Source: Limnohabitans sp. 63ED37-2 | Lineage (GTDB): Bacteria; Pseudomonadota; Gammaproteobacteria; Burkholderiales; Burkholderiaceae_C | Assembly (NCBI RefSeq): GCF_001412535.1 | Contig: NZ_CP011774.1 | Location: 1,793,501 to 1,857,500, forward strand | Length of the DNA: 64,000 nucleotides | Direction: 5' to 3' | Shown: one piece after another, positions 52,819-62,063 of the stretch | Position numbering within the stretch: the stretch's first letter is position 1 | How the letters are laid out: the number at the start of each line of letters is the position of its first letter | The notes under the pieces: model-generated | Told to the model about the DNA's origin: nothing | The model's input: the letters and a program-made list of their open reading frames with translations, nothing else | The model's database searches: none | Made by a program: the position numbers and the translations under genes

Positions 52819-54289
52819 GCTCAGCCCCATGCTGTTGCTGGGTCTGGCTGGCTTGCTGGGATTGATTGCCGGTGCCGTGGCACTGTGGCAAGCCCCTGAC
52901 AACTACCCGCTGATGATTTTGCTGGTCAGCATGGCCTTGTTGTGGATTGCAGGTGTGCGTTCTTACTTGAACGAAAAAGAACTGCTTCAAAACATCAACC
53001 GCGTTTTGGACGAAGCCTCTGGCGGTCAGCTCGAAGCCCGCATCACCGGCATCCCTGCCCAGGGCCGCTTGGTGGATGCCGCTTGGGGCGTGAACGATGT
53101 GCTCGATCAGATCGAAGCCGTCTTCCGCGAATCCATGACCGTGGTCACCCGCATGGGCGAAGGTGATTTTTCACGCCAACCCCAAGCAGCAGGTTTACGT
53201 GGGCTTTACCCGCAAGTACTCACCCAGATTGCAACCGTTCAGCAAAACATGGCCACCACCGTGCAAATGCTCAACCAAAGCATGCGTGCCATGGCCAATG
53301 GTGCATTTGATCTTCGCGTGTCCACCGAAGGCCAATCCGGCGAATTTTTGAGCATCCTCAACGATGCCAGCAAAACCATTCAGGTCTTGGACACCCTCAT
53401 CAGCGACGTGGTGCGTGTGATGGATGCCGTCTCGCGGGGTGACCTCAGCCACCGTGTCCATGCCGATGGCAACGGCGCTCTGGGCAAGCTCAAGGATGAC
53501 ATCAACCAATCCTTGCAGTCTTTGGCCACATCGATGCGCCAAATCGGCGAAAACGCCCAACAAGTGGCCGGCGCTGCCAACGACACCAGCACGGCCATTG
53601 GTCAGCTGGCCGACGGCGCCCAAAGCCAGACCCAATTCATTGGGCACATGGTGAGCGCCATTCGCCAAACCGCTGCTGCGGTGAACGATATTTCGTCCAA
53701 CACCGAATACGCCAGCCGACAGGCCCAAGAGTCCACCTCCATCGTGCGTGATGGCCAGCACAAAATGGTGCAGATGGTGGACGTGGTCAATGGCATTGCT
53801 TTGAGCTCTGAAAAAATCAACAAGATCACAGACGTCATCGAGAAGATTGCCAACAAAACCAACCTGCTCTCCTTGAACGCCGCCATCGAAGCCGCGCGTG
53901 CAGGCGAACACGGCAAAGGCTTTGCGGTGGTGGCTGACGAGGTGGGCAAGCTCGCGGCCAGCAGCGCCGAAAGCACCAAAGAAATCACACAGCTGATCCA
54001 GCAAGCCAGCCAGCAAGCCAAAGAGGCTGTGGTGGCCGTCAAGGAAGTCAGCTCCGACATGGAACGCATCGTGAAAGCGTCCACTCAAACCGATGGCATG
54101 CTTCAGCGCATTTCGGCATCGGTTGAAGAGCAAACTCGGATGATCCAGGAAATCAACAGCAGTGTTGAAAACTTGGAACACATTGCCCGCAGCAACTCCT
54201 CGGCCTCCGAAGAGTTGGCCGCTGCCATGATCGAGCTGTCCAAGGTGGCCGACTCCACCCGCCGCGAAATCACCAAGTTCAGCACCTAA
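52784..54289 (+). CDS. MCP lacking a sensor domain, partner of the PAS protein (CetA-like)
   Basis: The 501-residue receptor begins with two closely spaced TM helices (MLLLGLAGLLGLIAGAVAL and MILLVSMALLWIAGV) and no periplasmic sensor. HAMP-like repeats follow (MARMGEGDF-type: RMGEGDFSRQP, MANGAFDLRV, VSRGDLSHRV), then the hairpin NLLSLNAAIEAARAGEHGKG. Starts inside the PAS gene (35-base overlap), so the two are coupled and their products probably form one sensor. Confidence 0.88.
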   Translation: MSASSSTSKPFELSPMLLLGLAGLLGLIAGAVALWQAPDNYPLMILLVSMALLWIAGVRSYLNEKELLQNINRVLDEASGGQLEARITGIPAQGRLVDAAWGVNDVLDQIEAVFRESMTVVTRMGEGDFSRQPQAAGLRGLYPQVLTQIATVQQNMATTVQMLNQSMRAMANGAFDLRVSTEGQSGEFLSILNDASKTIQVLDTLISDVVRVMDAVSRGDLSHRVHADGNGALGKLKDDINQSLQSLATSMRQIGENAQQVAGAANDTSTAIGQLADGAQSQTQFIGHMVSAIRQTAAAVNDISSNTEYASRQAQESTSIVRDGQHKMVQMVDVVNGIALSSEKINKITDVIEKIANKTNLLSLNAAIEAARAGEHGKGFAVVADEVGKLAASSAESTKEITQLIQQASQQAKEAVVAVKEVSSDMERIVKASTQTDGMLQRISASVEEQTRMIQEINSSVENLEHIARSNSSASEELAAAMIELSKVADSTRREITKFST

Positions 54290-54308
54290 GGCACCGAGAC
54301 ACCCCACC

Positions 54309-55712
54309 ATGGAACTGGTCCTTTTTGACATTCAAGACAACCGCTTTGCGCTGCGCGCCTCGGCGGTCAGCCAGGTGCTCGAGTCCTTGGCCATCACCCC
54401 TTTGCCATATGCGCCACCCGAAGTAGAGGGTTTGGTCAACGTGGCAGGAACCGTGCTGCTCAAAATCGACCTGGCGCTTCGCTTGGGGATGGCCGCACGC
54501 TCGGCCGACACCAACGGCAATTTGCTGGTGGTGATGACAGGTCACGAAAACATCGCCGTGCAGGTTGACCGCGTCCACAACAAAATCAACCTGGACGAAT
54601 CGCAGCTCACGCCCTATATCGATCCGGCTCAACGCAATCTGGTGTGTGGTGAGTTCACGCTCAACGAACGCATGGTGCTGTTGCTGGACCACGAGTCACT
54701 CGACATGCGCGACATGGACCCCACTGGCGTCCCTGAAGGCGGCGGCGGTCTGATTGGTTTTGATCTGAACGACGACCAACGCGCAGAAAAAACAAGCCAG
54801 GCCAGCCTGGACATGGCCACCGTGACGGTGGAAGACAGCGAAGAGACTTATGCCTTGCACATGGCCCATGTGCAAGAAATCGTCGAAATTGGCCCTCTGA
54901 CCCAACTGCCCGGCGCAACGCCCGAGGTGCAGGGCCTGATGCAATTGCGTGGACAAGCCCTGCTGGTGGTGTCACTGGGTGGTTTGTTGGGCCGCCCCCA
55001 AATCACGACCCCACGGTTTGTGCTGGTGGTGAAAGTACAAGGTTTACAGCTCGGTGTCAGTGTGTCCACCATTTTGGGCATCGAGCGCTATGCACGCGAT
55101 GCGGTGCAGTCTGTTGCCGGTGCCCACGATGCCCAGCTCGAGGGTTACCTCAATGGCGTCGCCACACGCGAAGGCCACATGACCGGTCTGCTGTCCATGA
55201 CGGGCTTGCTCTCGCCCCAAGCCATTTCGCACTACCAGCGTTTTCTGACCCAGCAAACCACATTCATGCTCCACAACAACCACTTGGTCCCCAGCGCTGT
55301 GCGGCGCATGCTGTCCTTTCGCCTGGGCAGTGAACGCTGCGCCCTGCCCCTGGCCTTGGTGGACCGTGTTGAAGAATACAGCCCGAGTGTGGACTTGCCG
55401 GAAGGCGATAAAAGCCTCAGCGGTGTGATTCAAATCAAGGGCGAGATTGCCCCGGTGATCGATCTGCGCAACATGCTGGGCGTTCAAGCCATCGAAACAT
55501 CTTCCTACGTGGTTGTGCGCGTGGACAATGAACCTTGGGCTTTGATTGTGGACCGCATCGAACGTGTGATCGACATCGAAGAGCGCAACATCACGCCAGT
55601 CCGCAATCAGCAAAATGACTACCTCAATGAAGTCGGCAAGCTCGATGGCGGTCTGATTTCACTCATTACATTGGCACCACTGACGCTGGCCGCCAAACGC
55701 CAATTGAAATGA
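54309..55712 (+). CDS. Triple-CheW-domain coupling protein
   Basis: The 467-residue soluble protein is made of three consecutive CheW-like domains, each with the typical LPYAPPEVEGLVNVAGTVL (first), LPGATPEVQGLMQLRGQAL (second) and SGVIQIKGEIAPVIDLRNML (third) core. CheW domains bind CheA and receptors. A protein with three of them could bridge several receptor-kinase units. It follows the CetA-like MCP by 19 bases within the che operon. A typical single-domain CheW follows at 61623. Confidence 0.85.
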   Translation: MELVLFDIQDNRFALRASAVSQVLESLAITPLPYAPPEVEGLVNVAGTVLLKIDLALRLGMAARSADTNGNLLVVMTGHENIAVQVDRVHNKINLDESQLTPYIDPAQRNLVCGEFTLNERMVLLLDHESLDMRDMDPTGVPEGGGGLIGFDLNDDQRAEKTSQASLDMATVTVEDSEETYALHMAHVQEIVEIGPLTQLPGATPEVQGLMQLRGQALLVVSLGGLLGRPQITTPRFVLVVKVQGLQLGVSVSTILGIERYARDAVQSVAGAHDAQLEGYLNGVATREGHMTGLLSMTGLLSPQAISHYQRFLTQQTTFMLHNNHLVPSAVRRMLSFRLGSERCALPLALVDRVEEYSPSVDLPEGDKSLSGVIQIKGEIAPVIDLRNMLGVQAIETSSYVVVRVDNEPWALIVDRIERVIDIEERNITPVRNQQNDYLNEVGKLDGGLISLITLAPLTLAAKRQLK

Positions 55713-55719
55713 CCACTCT

Positions 55720-56766
55720 GTGACACAAGATAAAAAAGTAAACGACTTGATCAGCCAGATGCGCACGGCTGTGGATTCGGCACGCGCCGCCACAGCAGCC
55801 ACGCCTGCGCCCACTTTCAGCAAGCAGCCCGCCCCGGCGATGCCTGCACTGGCAAAGACAACAGAGACCAACCAGTCGCGCGCCTTGTTGTTGTTGATCA
55901 ATGAGTTGATGAGTGGCGTGGAAACCCGCTTTGGCATCAAACCGGGCACACTGGTCGAGCGCAAGCTGGTGCGGATTTTCAAAGACATGCCCATGGAGAC
56001 CTTGCGTGATTGGGTGGAGAGCATGAACAACTGCTCACCCGACCACTCCGAATGGCAATCGCTGGTCGAGAACTTGACGGTTCATGAGACCTATTTCTGC
56101 CGCGACCCCGACCTGATGAGCATGTTGGCTGATGACATCCTGCCGCACCTGTTGAATTTGCGTAAAACCCAAAAGCAGCTGCAAATTTGGTCTGCCGCCA
56201 GCTCGACAGGCGAAGAAGTCTACGACCTCACGTTCTCGGCATTGCGTGCCATGCAAAAAGCGGGTTATGCCCGACTGTTTGACGGCAAGCTGGTGCCCGA
56301 ATCGGGCTGGGGCTTATTTGTGTTCGGCACCGACATCTCCAACCAAGCCCTGCGCACGGCCAAAGGCGCCATGTACGGCGATTTGGGCATGGGCTCATTT
56401 CGCAACTTACCCGACGAATGGAAAGGCATGTTCGAGGACGTGAAAATCGCCCCGGCCAACGCCATGCCCGGTGTGAAATATTTCAAAATCCGGGAATGGA
56501 TTCGCCAGTGCACCCGTTTTGAACGCTTCAACCTCATGAACAACCGCCCGCCCGTGATGGGCATGGATCTGGTGTTCTGCCGCAATGTGTTGATCTACTT
56601 TGAAGATCCGATCAAAAAAGCCGTTCAGACCATGCTGGCGCGGGCCATGTCACCCGGTGGCGTGCTGGTGCTAGGCGCATCGGTGCAGATGCTGACGCCA
56701 GAATATTTTGAATCACGGCTGGGCAAAGGTGGTCCTTGGTACGTGCGAAACGACACCCGCGTATGA
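55720..56766 (+). CDS. cheR: Chemotaxis methyltransferase CheR
   Basis: The 348-residue S-adenosylmethionine-dependent enzyme methylates glutamates on MCPs. SAM-binding motif WSAASSTGEEVYDL and the LVFCRNVLIYFEDP segment are conserved; an unusual Ala/Pro-rich N-terminal extension of about 35 residues precedes the enzyme fold. GTG at 55720 is taken as start for lack of a nearer ATG. Its last codons overlap the cheB start (ATGA). Confidence 0.92.
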   Translation: MTQDKKVNDLISQMRTAVDSARAATAATPAPTFSKQPAPAMPALAKTTETNQSRALLLLINELMSGVETRFGIKPGTLVERKLVRIFKDMPMETLRDWVESMNNCSPDHSEWQSLVENLTVHETYFCRDPDLMSMLADDILPHLLNLRKTQKQLQIWSAASSTGEEVYDLTFSALRAMQKAGYARLFDGKLVPESGWGLFVFGTDISNQALRTAKGAMYGDLGMGSFRNLPDEWKGMFEDVKIAPANAMPGVKYFKIREWIRQCTRFERFNLMNNRPPVMGMDLVFCRNVLIYFEDPIKKAVQTMLARAMSPGGVLVLGASVQMLTPEYFESRLGKGGPWYVRNDTRV

Positions 56767-57860
56767 TCCGACTCCTCATTTCAGACGACTCGGCATTCAT
56801 GCGTATTGCGATACGCAAAATGGTCGAGAGCCAGCCCGACATCGAGGTGGTGGGTGAAGCCAAAACCGGCCAGATGTGTGTCGAGTTGGCCAAAGAGTTG
56901 CGACCTGACGTGATCACGATGGACGTGGAAATGCCCGTCATGGACGGACTGGAAGCAACGCGGCAAATCATGGCCGCCACGCCCTGCCCCATCATCATGC
57001 TCAGCAGCTTGACCGAGCGCAATTCGGTCACCACCATCCGTGCGCTTGAACTCGGGGCGGTGGACTTCATTGCCAAAAAGTCTTCTTTCGTCCAACTCGA
57101 CATCGTTCAAATCGGTGCCGACCTGGTCGAGAAATTGCGCTATTGGGCCAAAAAGAAAACCAGGTTGAGCACCATGCGGGGGCTGGGTACGGCCTCCGCT
57201 CTGCCTGCTACGGGATCGGCTACGAGTCGTCCACCACTGCGCACGGTGCCCAACCAACAAGCTGCAGGGCTCGTGGTGCTGGGCATCTCGACCGGTGGCC
57301 CGGCCACATTGCCGCATGTGCTCAAGTCCATGGGTCGCCTGGGTTGCCCCATGGTGGTGGCGCAACACATGCCGCCCATGTTCACCAGCGGATTTGCCGC
57401 TCACTTGCGCAGCGAAACCGGCCTGGACGTGGTAGAAAGCACCGAACAAATGGAGCTCAAACCCGGCATGATCGTGATCGCCAAAGGCGGCACCGACGTG
57501 ATCGTTCGTGAGCCCTTTCCGGGCAAGCTGATGCTGTACCAAAAAACCGATCCGAACGCGAACATCCATCCCAATGCGGATGTGCTGTTTCGTTCTGCCG
57601 CAGCCACCTCTTGCCCTGTTGTGGCGGTGGTGATGACCGGCATGGGCAGTGACGGCATGCTGGGCGCCAAAGATTTGGTGGCCCGCAAAAATGGCCACGT
57701 CCTGGCCCAGGACCCTGACAGCTGCATCGTTGACGGAATGCCTGCATCCACCATCAACGCAGGTTTGGCAACTGCCGTACTGTCTCCCAAAGACATTGGC
57801 TTGCGCCTGTCCCGTTTGTGCGCCAGCCGCACAATTCCTTCTTTCAAAACCTCTGTTTAA
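56763..57860 (+). CDS. cheB: Protein-glutamate methylesterase CheB
   Basis: The 365-residue protein has an N-terminal receiver (phospho-site Asp54, TMDVEMP) and a C-terminal methylesterase with the catalytic set Ser (GISTGGP), His (QHMPP) and Asp (TGMGSDGMLG). It removes methyl groups from MCPs and so opposes CheR. ATG 56763 overlaps the cheR stop. A short Ser/Pro linker joins the domains. Confidence 0.95.
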   Translation: MIRLLISDDSAFMRIAIRKMVESQPDIEVVGEAKTGQMCVELAKELRPDVITMDVEMPVMDGLEATRQIMAATPCPIIMLSSLTERNSVTTIRALELGAVDFIAKKSSFVQLDIVQIGADLVEKLRYWAKKKTRLSTMRGLGTASALPATGSATSRPPLRTVPNQQAAGLVVLGISTGGPATLPHVLKSMGRLGCPMVVAQHMPPMFTSGFAAHLRSETGLDVVESTEQMELKPGMIVIAKGGTDVIVREPFPGKLMLYQKTDPNANIHPNADVLFRSAAATSCPVVAVVMTGMGSDGMLGAKDLVARKNGHVLAQDPDSCIVDGMPASTINAGLATAVLSPKDIGLRLSRLCASRTIPSFKTSV

Positions 57861-57873
57861 TAGAGAATGCCCC

Positions 57874-58281
57874 ATGACCAAGAAACGCATACTCATTGTT
57901 GATGACTCCTTTGTGATGCGAGCGCTCCTGCGTGGCATCGTCACCTCCGATCCCGATCTGGAAGTGGCCGGTGAAGCCACCAACGGCCTTGAAGCTCTTC
58001 AGCAAGTCAAGGAAATGGCGCCCGACCTGGTGTTGCTGGACATCGAAATGCCCCACATGGACGGCATTGAGTGTCTCAAGCGCTTGCGCCTGATGAGCAA
58101 AGTGCCCGTCATCATCGTCTCGTCGGTGGCTCAAGCGGGTTCGCCCCAAGCCATCGAGGCCCGTAAGTTTGGCGCCGCCGAAGTGATCGCCAAACCCTCC
58201 GGTGCCATGAGCCTGGACCTCAACGCCAAAAAAGGTCACGAGATCGTGACTGCCTCACGCCGCGTCCTCGGCTTGTCGTAA
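57874..58281 (+). CDS. CheB-like receiver without esterase domain
   Basis: A 135-residue receiver with Asp10-Asp11, phospho-site Asp56 (LLDIEMP) and a C-terminal AKPSGAMSLDL segment that resembles the CheB linker rather than CheY. It starts 13 bases after cheB and precedes cheA. It could be a CheY-like output, a phosphate sink or a remnant of a duplicated cheB. The long upstream in-frame extension overlaps cheB and is not coding. Confidence 0.85.
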   Translation: MTKKRILIVDDSFVMRALLRGIVTSDPDLEVAGEATNGLEALQQVKEMAPDLVLLDIEMPHMDGIECLKRLRLMSKVPVIIVSSVAQAGSPQAIEARKFGAAEVIAKPSGAMSLDLNAKKGHEIVTASRRVLGLS

Positions 58282-58330
58282 ACCGGCCTGGCCTGTTATT
58301 CGACACTAAGCTCGAAAGGAGTGTGGGACC

Positions 58331-61300
58331 GTGTCTGACGATTTTTTGGAAACCATCTGGGCGCAGTACGCAGTAGAGACCGAAGAGCACATCGAAAGCA
58401 TTGAGTCCTTGCTTGTCAAGGCGGACAGTGAGTCCCTCAATGCCGAAGAAGTCTCGGGTCTGTTCCGGGCGTTTCACTCGCTCAAAGGGCTCAGCCGTGT
58501 GATGGAGCTGGGCGCACTCGAGGCCATTGCCCACCGCAGCGAAGATTTGCTGGGCATGGTGCGCGAGGGCACAGCCGCGCTCGACAAAAACACGGTCGAC
58601 TTGTTGTTGCGTTCGCTCGACGCCATCAAGGTGCTGTGCGAAAAAGCCGTAGCCGAACGCGCCGACGGCGAAAAGCCGATGGCCCTGCTGCAAGAACTGG
58701 AACGCGCATTCAAAATGGTCAGCCAGGGCCAGGCCCTGACCGTGGCGCCCGCCAGTGAGGTGGCACCAGCACCCTCGCCTGCCCCCACACAGACCCCTGA
58801 AGCCGCCGCACCCGCAGAAAGTGCCGCTGTGGCCAGCAGCCCGGCCCCGCAAGCTTCAGCAGCCCCGGCCGCCGCACCCGCAACACCCCACGCGGTTCGA
58901 ACCGAACCCACCAAGGCCGCCGACGGCACCACAGACAACCGCCAAGTGGTCTTTTTGCGCCTGATCAGCAACGGCTTGCCGATTCTCGAGCGACTGGCCA
59001 ACTCGATTGCGACCAAAGAGGATGCCCCGCAAATCCTGGCTGTGGCCAATGACATCCGAAAGCCCCTGAGCTGGATGCTCAAAGGCTCCAACAGCCTGGG
59101 CTACGCTGGGCTTGACACCCGCATCGAAGAAATCATGGAAGCCTTGCCGGTTTCCGAAGAAATCACCCAGGCCGACGGCGAACGCATGGTCGACGTGATC
59201 GTCGCCTTTTTGGACGACCTGAAAACACTGGGCGAAACCACGGGTGTTGACTTGGGTGGCGAGTCGCTGGCCAAAGTGCTGGCGCGGACCCTCAAAGACA
59301 ACATGCTGCTGCATCTGGGGCAAGTAGAAGAGCTGCTTCAGAAACTCGAAAATCCCGGCGACACCCCGGACGAAGAGATTGCCAACCTGCTGTCGCAACG
59401 GTTTTCGCGCATTCACGGTTACCTGTCTTCTTTGTACCCACAATCGCGCACCGATGTGCCTTTGCTCTTGGTTGACGCCTTTGCCCGTGCGGGTCGCAAC
59501 CAGATGGGCATTTACGGTGAAGTCATCACCTTGTGCCGTGATGCGCTGCAGTTCATCCGTGACTTGCTGGGCACCTCAGGCCGCACTCCGCTCAAGCAGG
59601 CCCCCTTGAAAGCGGCCGACGAGCGCTTGCACCAAAGTATCCGTGACTACCTGTGGGCCCACGACGACGCGGGCGACACCCCAGTGGACACCGTGCGCCA
59701 GTTTGTGGCCTCGATGAACATTCCGAGCGAGTTGTCGGAACTGCTGTCTTCAGACAACACACGCGAGCTGATGGAATTGATCCAGGACGGCCACTTGGCC
59801 TACCTGATCAAAGCCCACCTGGAATCGTCCGAAACCGTGGCCACCGCGTTTTTGGAGTGGATCCACGACAAGGGCCGTGTCATCACCAACCGCACCCTGA
59901 TCGAAAACAACCTGAGCTGGTATGAGATGTTGTTCATCTCGAAGTCGCCTCGCAGCGCCATCGAGCAAGACATCAAAACCATCGACCAAGGCTCGGGCCA
60001 CGTTTTGCTGCTGGGCGAACTGGGCAAAGACCACAACAAACCACAAGCCGCCAAGGCGGCCGCTCCCGCAGCGGTTGCACCTGCAGCGCCAAAAGCCAGT
60101 GCTCCGACTGCACCGGCACCCGCCGCAGCGCCTGCACCCGCGGCTTCACCAGCACCTGCTCAGGCTGCTGCACCAGCTGCCGCTCCAGCCGCTGCACCGG
60201 TTGCCCCCGCACCCGCTGCAAGCCCTGCGTCTGCGCCCCCTGCCCCGGCGGCTGAGGTGGCGGTGGCCAAACCAGCAGCCCCTGCCAAGGCAGCAACGCC
60301 TTCCGCCGCGAATGCCACCTCCAACATCATCCGCGTGCCGGGTGAAATGCTCGATCAGTTCATGAACCAGATCGGCGAGATGGTGCTGGTGCGTGGCCAA
60401 CTGGCCCACATCATTGGTGACCAACGTGTGCGTGAAAGCCTGCACCGCCTGCGTCACGAGGGTCAAGCCAATGACGCCCAAACCCAGTTGGGTGACCTGC
60501 AGAAACTGGCAGAAAACTTGGACGACCAGCTGCGCCGCTTGCAGGAAACCGAAGCCCTGATTCAGGGCGCTCTCTCGCGCCTGCAAGACAGCGTGATGGG
60601 CTTGCGCGTGGTGCCTGTTGAGCTGGTGTTCAAGCGCTTTCCACGCATGGTGCGTGACCTGGCTCTGGCCCAAGGCAAACAAATCCGCCTCGAGCTCATC
60701 GGCCAGGAAGTCAAAATCGACAAGGCCATGGTCGAATCGCTGGCCGACCCCCTGCTCCACATGGTGCGCAACAGCGCCGACCATGGTGTAGAAAAACCCG
60801 AAGAGCGCCGCCAGGCTGGCAAGCCCGAAGAGGCGGTCATCCGCATTCAGGCCGAGCAGCAAGGCAGCCGCATCATCATCCGCGTGATCGATGACGGCAA
60901 AGGCATCGACCCCGAGCGCGTGCGCCGCAAGGCCGTCGAAAGGGGCTTGGCCAAAGAAGAAGACAGCCTGCAAATGAGCAAGGAAGACATCCTGGGCTTC
61001 ATTTTCCGGCCGGCCTTCAGCACGGCCGACGTGGTCACCGAAACATCCGGCCGTGGCGTCGGCATGGACGTGGTGCGCACCAGCGTCATGCGCTTGGGCG
61101 GCACCATTCACCTGGACTCAGAAGTCGGTCGCGGCACCACCTTCACCATGCAGATGCCTTTGTCTGCGGCTGTGCAAGAGGTGCTCTTGGTCAACACCGC
61201 CAACCAAACCATGGCCATTCCCGGCCGTTACGTGGCCGAGTTGGTCGAGGTCAGCGCCGACGAATACCAAACCGTCAAGGGTCGCACCGCCATTTTGTTG

Positions 61301-61609
61301 CGCGGCAGCTTCTTGCCCATCGTTCGCTTGGAAGAAGTCTTGGGCTATCCGCCCGCCGAGACACAATCTCACCGCTATGTGGTGGTCTTGAGCGACGGGC
61401 AACGCACCTTGGGCGTGTCGGTACAAGAGTTTGTGGGTCGCCAAGAGCTCTTTACCAAAGACATCCATCCGCGTCTGGCCGCCTTGCCCGGTGTGGGTGG
61501 GGCCAGCATTTTGGGCGACGGTCGTGTGGTCTTGATCTTGGACGCTGCTGCGCTGTACCGCCTGGCAGAAAACCTGCAGACCCCGCACCACCTGCCGGTT
61601 GCGGCCTGA
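58331..61609 (+). CDS. cheA: Chemotaxis histidine kinase CheA, enlarged
   Basis: This 1092-residue kinase has an Hpt domain with phospho-acceptor His49 (FRAFHSLKGL). A second, Hpt-resembling region around residues 235-265 (WMLKGSNSLGY) lacks the histidine. A long Ala/Pro-rich linker (about 575-655) leads to dimerisation (GEMLDQFMNQIGEMVLVRG in part), HATPase (HMVRNSADHGVEKPEER, DDGKGIDPERV, GRGVGMDVV) and C-terminal CheW-like domain. E. coli CheA has about 650 residues. GTG at 58331 follows AAAGGAGTGTG; no ATG precedes the Hpt motif. It is the kinase of the operon and couples to the CheW-type proteins on both sides. Confidence 0.92.
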   Translation: MSDDFLETIWAQYAVETEEHIESIESLLVKADSESLNAEEVSGLFRAFHSLKGLSRVMELGALEAIAHRSEDLLGMVREGTAALDKNTVDLLLRSLDAIKVLCEKAVAERADGEKPMALLQELERAFKMVSQGQALTVAPASEVAPAPSPAPTQTPEAAAPAESAAVASSPAPQASAAPAAAPATPHAVRTEPTKAADGTTDNRQVVFLRLISNGLPILERLANSIATKEDAPQILAVANDIRKPLSWMLKGSNSLGYAGLDTRIEEIMEALPVSEEITQADGERMVDVIVAFLDDLKTLGETTGVDLGGESLAKVLARTLKDNMLLHLGQVEELLQKLENPGDTPDEEIANLLSQRFSRIHGYLSSLYPQSRTDVPLLLVDAFARAGRNQMGIYGEVITLCRDALQFIRDLLGTSGRTPLKQAPLKAADERLHQSIRDYLWAHDDAGDTPVDTVRQFVASMNIPSELSELLSSDNTRELMELIQDGHLAYLIKAHLESSETVATAFLEWIHDKGRVITNRTLIENNLSWYEMLFISKSPRSAIEQDIKTIDQGSGHVLLLGELGKDHNKPQAAKAAAPAAVAPAAPKASAPTAPAPAAAPAPAASPAPAQAAAPAAAPAAAPVAPAPAASPASAPPAPAAEVAVAKPAAPAKAATPSAANATSNIIRVPGEMLDQFMNQIGEMVLVRGQLAHIIGDQRVRESLHRLRHEGQANDAQTQLGDLQKLAENLDDQLRRLQETEALIQGALSRLQDSVMGLRVVPVELVFKRFPRMVRDLALAQGKQIRLELIGQEVKIDKAMVESLADPLLHMVRNSADHGVEKPEERRQAGKPEEAVIRIQAEQQGSRIIIRVIDDGKGIDPERVRRKAVERGLAKEEDSLQMSKEDILGFIFRPAFSTADVVTETSGRGVGMDVVRTSVMRLGGTIHLDSEVGRGTTFTMQMPLSAAVQEVLLVNTANQTMAIPGRYVAELVEVSADEYQTVKGRTAILLRGSFLPIVRLEEVLGYPPAETQSHRYVVVLSDGQRTLGVSVQEFVGRQELFTKDIHPRLAALPGVGGASILGDGRVVLILDAAALYRLAENLQTPHHLPVAA

Positions 61610-61622
61610 ACCTTCAAGCGCC

Positions 61623-62036
61623 ATGGCCCAGTACCTTCACATTCGGGTAGAAGACGTGGATCTGCTGCTGCCTGCGCTGCAGGTGCATGAGGTCATTGGC
61701 TTGACGCCGGAAGATCGCCAGACCGAGGGCCATGCCATGTGGCGAGATCATGTGATTGCAGCGCGAGACTTGGGTCAGGTGCTGCACCGCTGCAGCGCCC
61801 CCGTGTCTCGCGAGTTTGGCGTGGTTTACAGCCCCGACGACTCAGACGCACTGCCCGTGCTCATGGCCATCGACAGCGTGCTGGGATTGCGCAACCCCAG
61901 GCGCGAACAATTGCACCGCTTGCCCGGCATGAAAACCAGTGCCCACGACATGTTCGATGCGATCTGGATCGACACCCAGTTGGGCCTGAAAGCCTATTGC
62001 GTGAAAACCCAGCTCCCGGATGATTGGCTGAGTTAA
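61623..62036 (+). CDS. Divergent CheW-like protein
   Basis: The 137-residue soluble protein begins MAQYLHIRVEDVDLLLPALQVHEVIGL, with a short CheW-like core. The usual GLINLRG loop is replaced by MWRDHVIAARDLGQVL. It follows cheA by 13 bases and closes the operon. It probably helps to couple CheA to receptors, but the sequence is far from standard CheW. Confidence 0.65.
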   Translation: MAQYLHIRVEDVDLLLPALQVHEVIGLTPEDRQTEGHAMWRDHVIAARDLGQVLHRCSAPVSREFGVVYSPDDSDALPVLMAIDSVLGLRNPRREQLHRLPGMKTSAHDMFDAIWIDTQLGLKAYCVKTQLPDDWLS

Positions 62037-62043
62037 GTCAGCC

Positions 62044-62062
62044 GGGGAGTGAGTCCCTCCCC
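62044..62062. terminator. Hairpin between the convergent CheW-like and hypothetical genes
   Basis: GGGGAG (62044-62049) pairs with CTCCCC (62057-62062) over a seven-base loop, between two stop codons. No T-run follows on either strand. Confidence 0.35.
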
Positions 62063-62063
62063 C

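Noticed and set aside
44281..53930. Near-identical MCP signalling-hairpin stretches as mobile repeats
   Set aside because: The three similar blocks (about 44281, 46310 and 53810) encode the universally conserved MCP hairpin; similarity is explained by protein constraint and gene duplication.
60060..60310. GC-rich, repeat-like stretch in cheA
   Set aside because: It is a low-complexity Ala/Pro linker (GCN/CCN codons), not a DNA repeat element.
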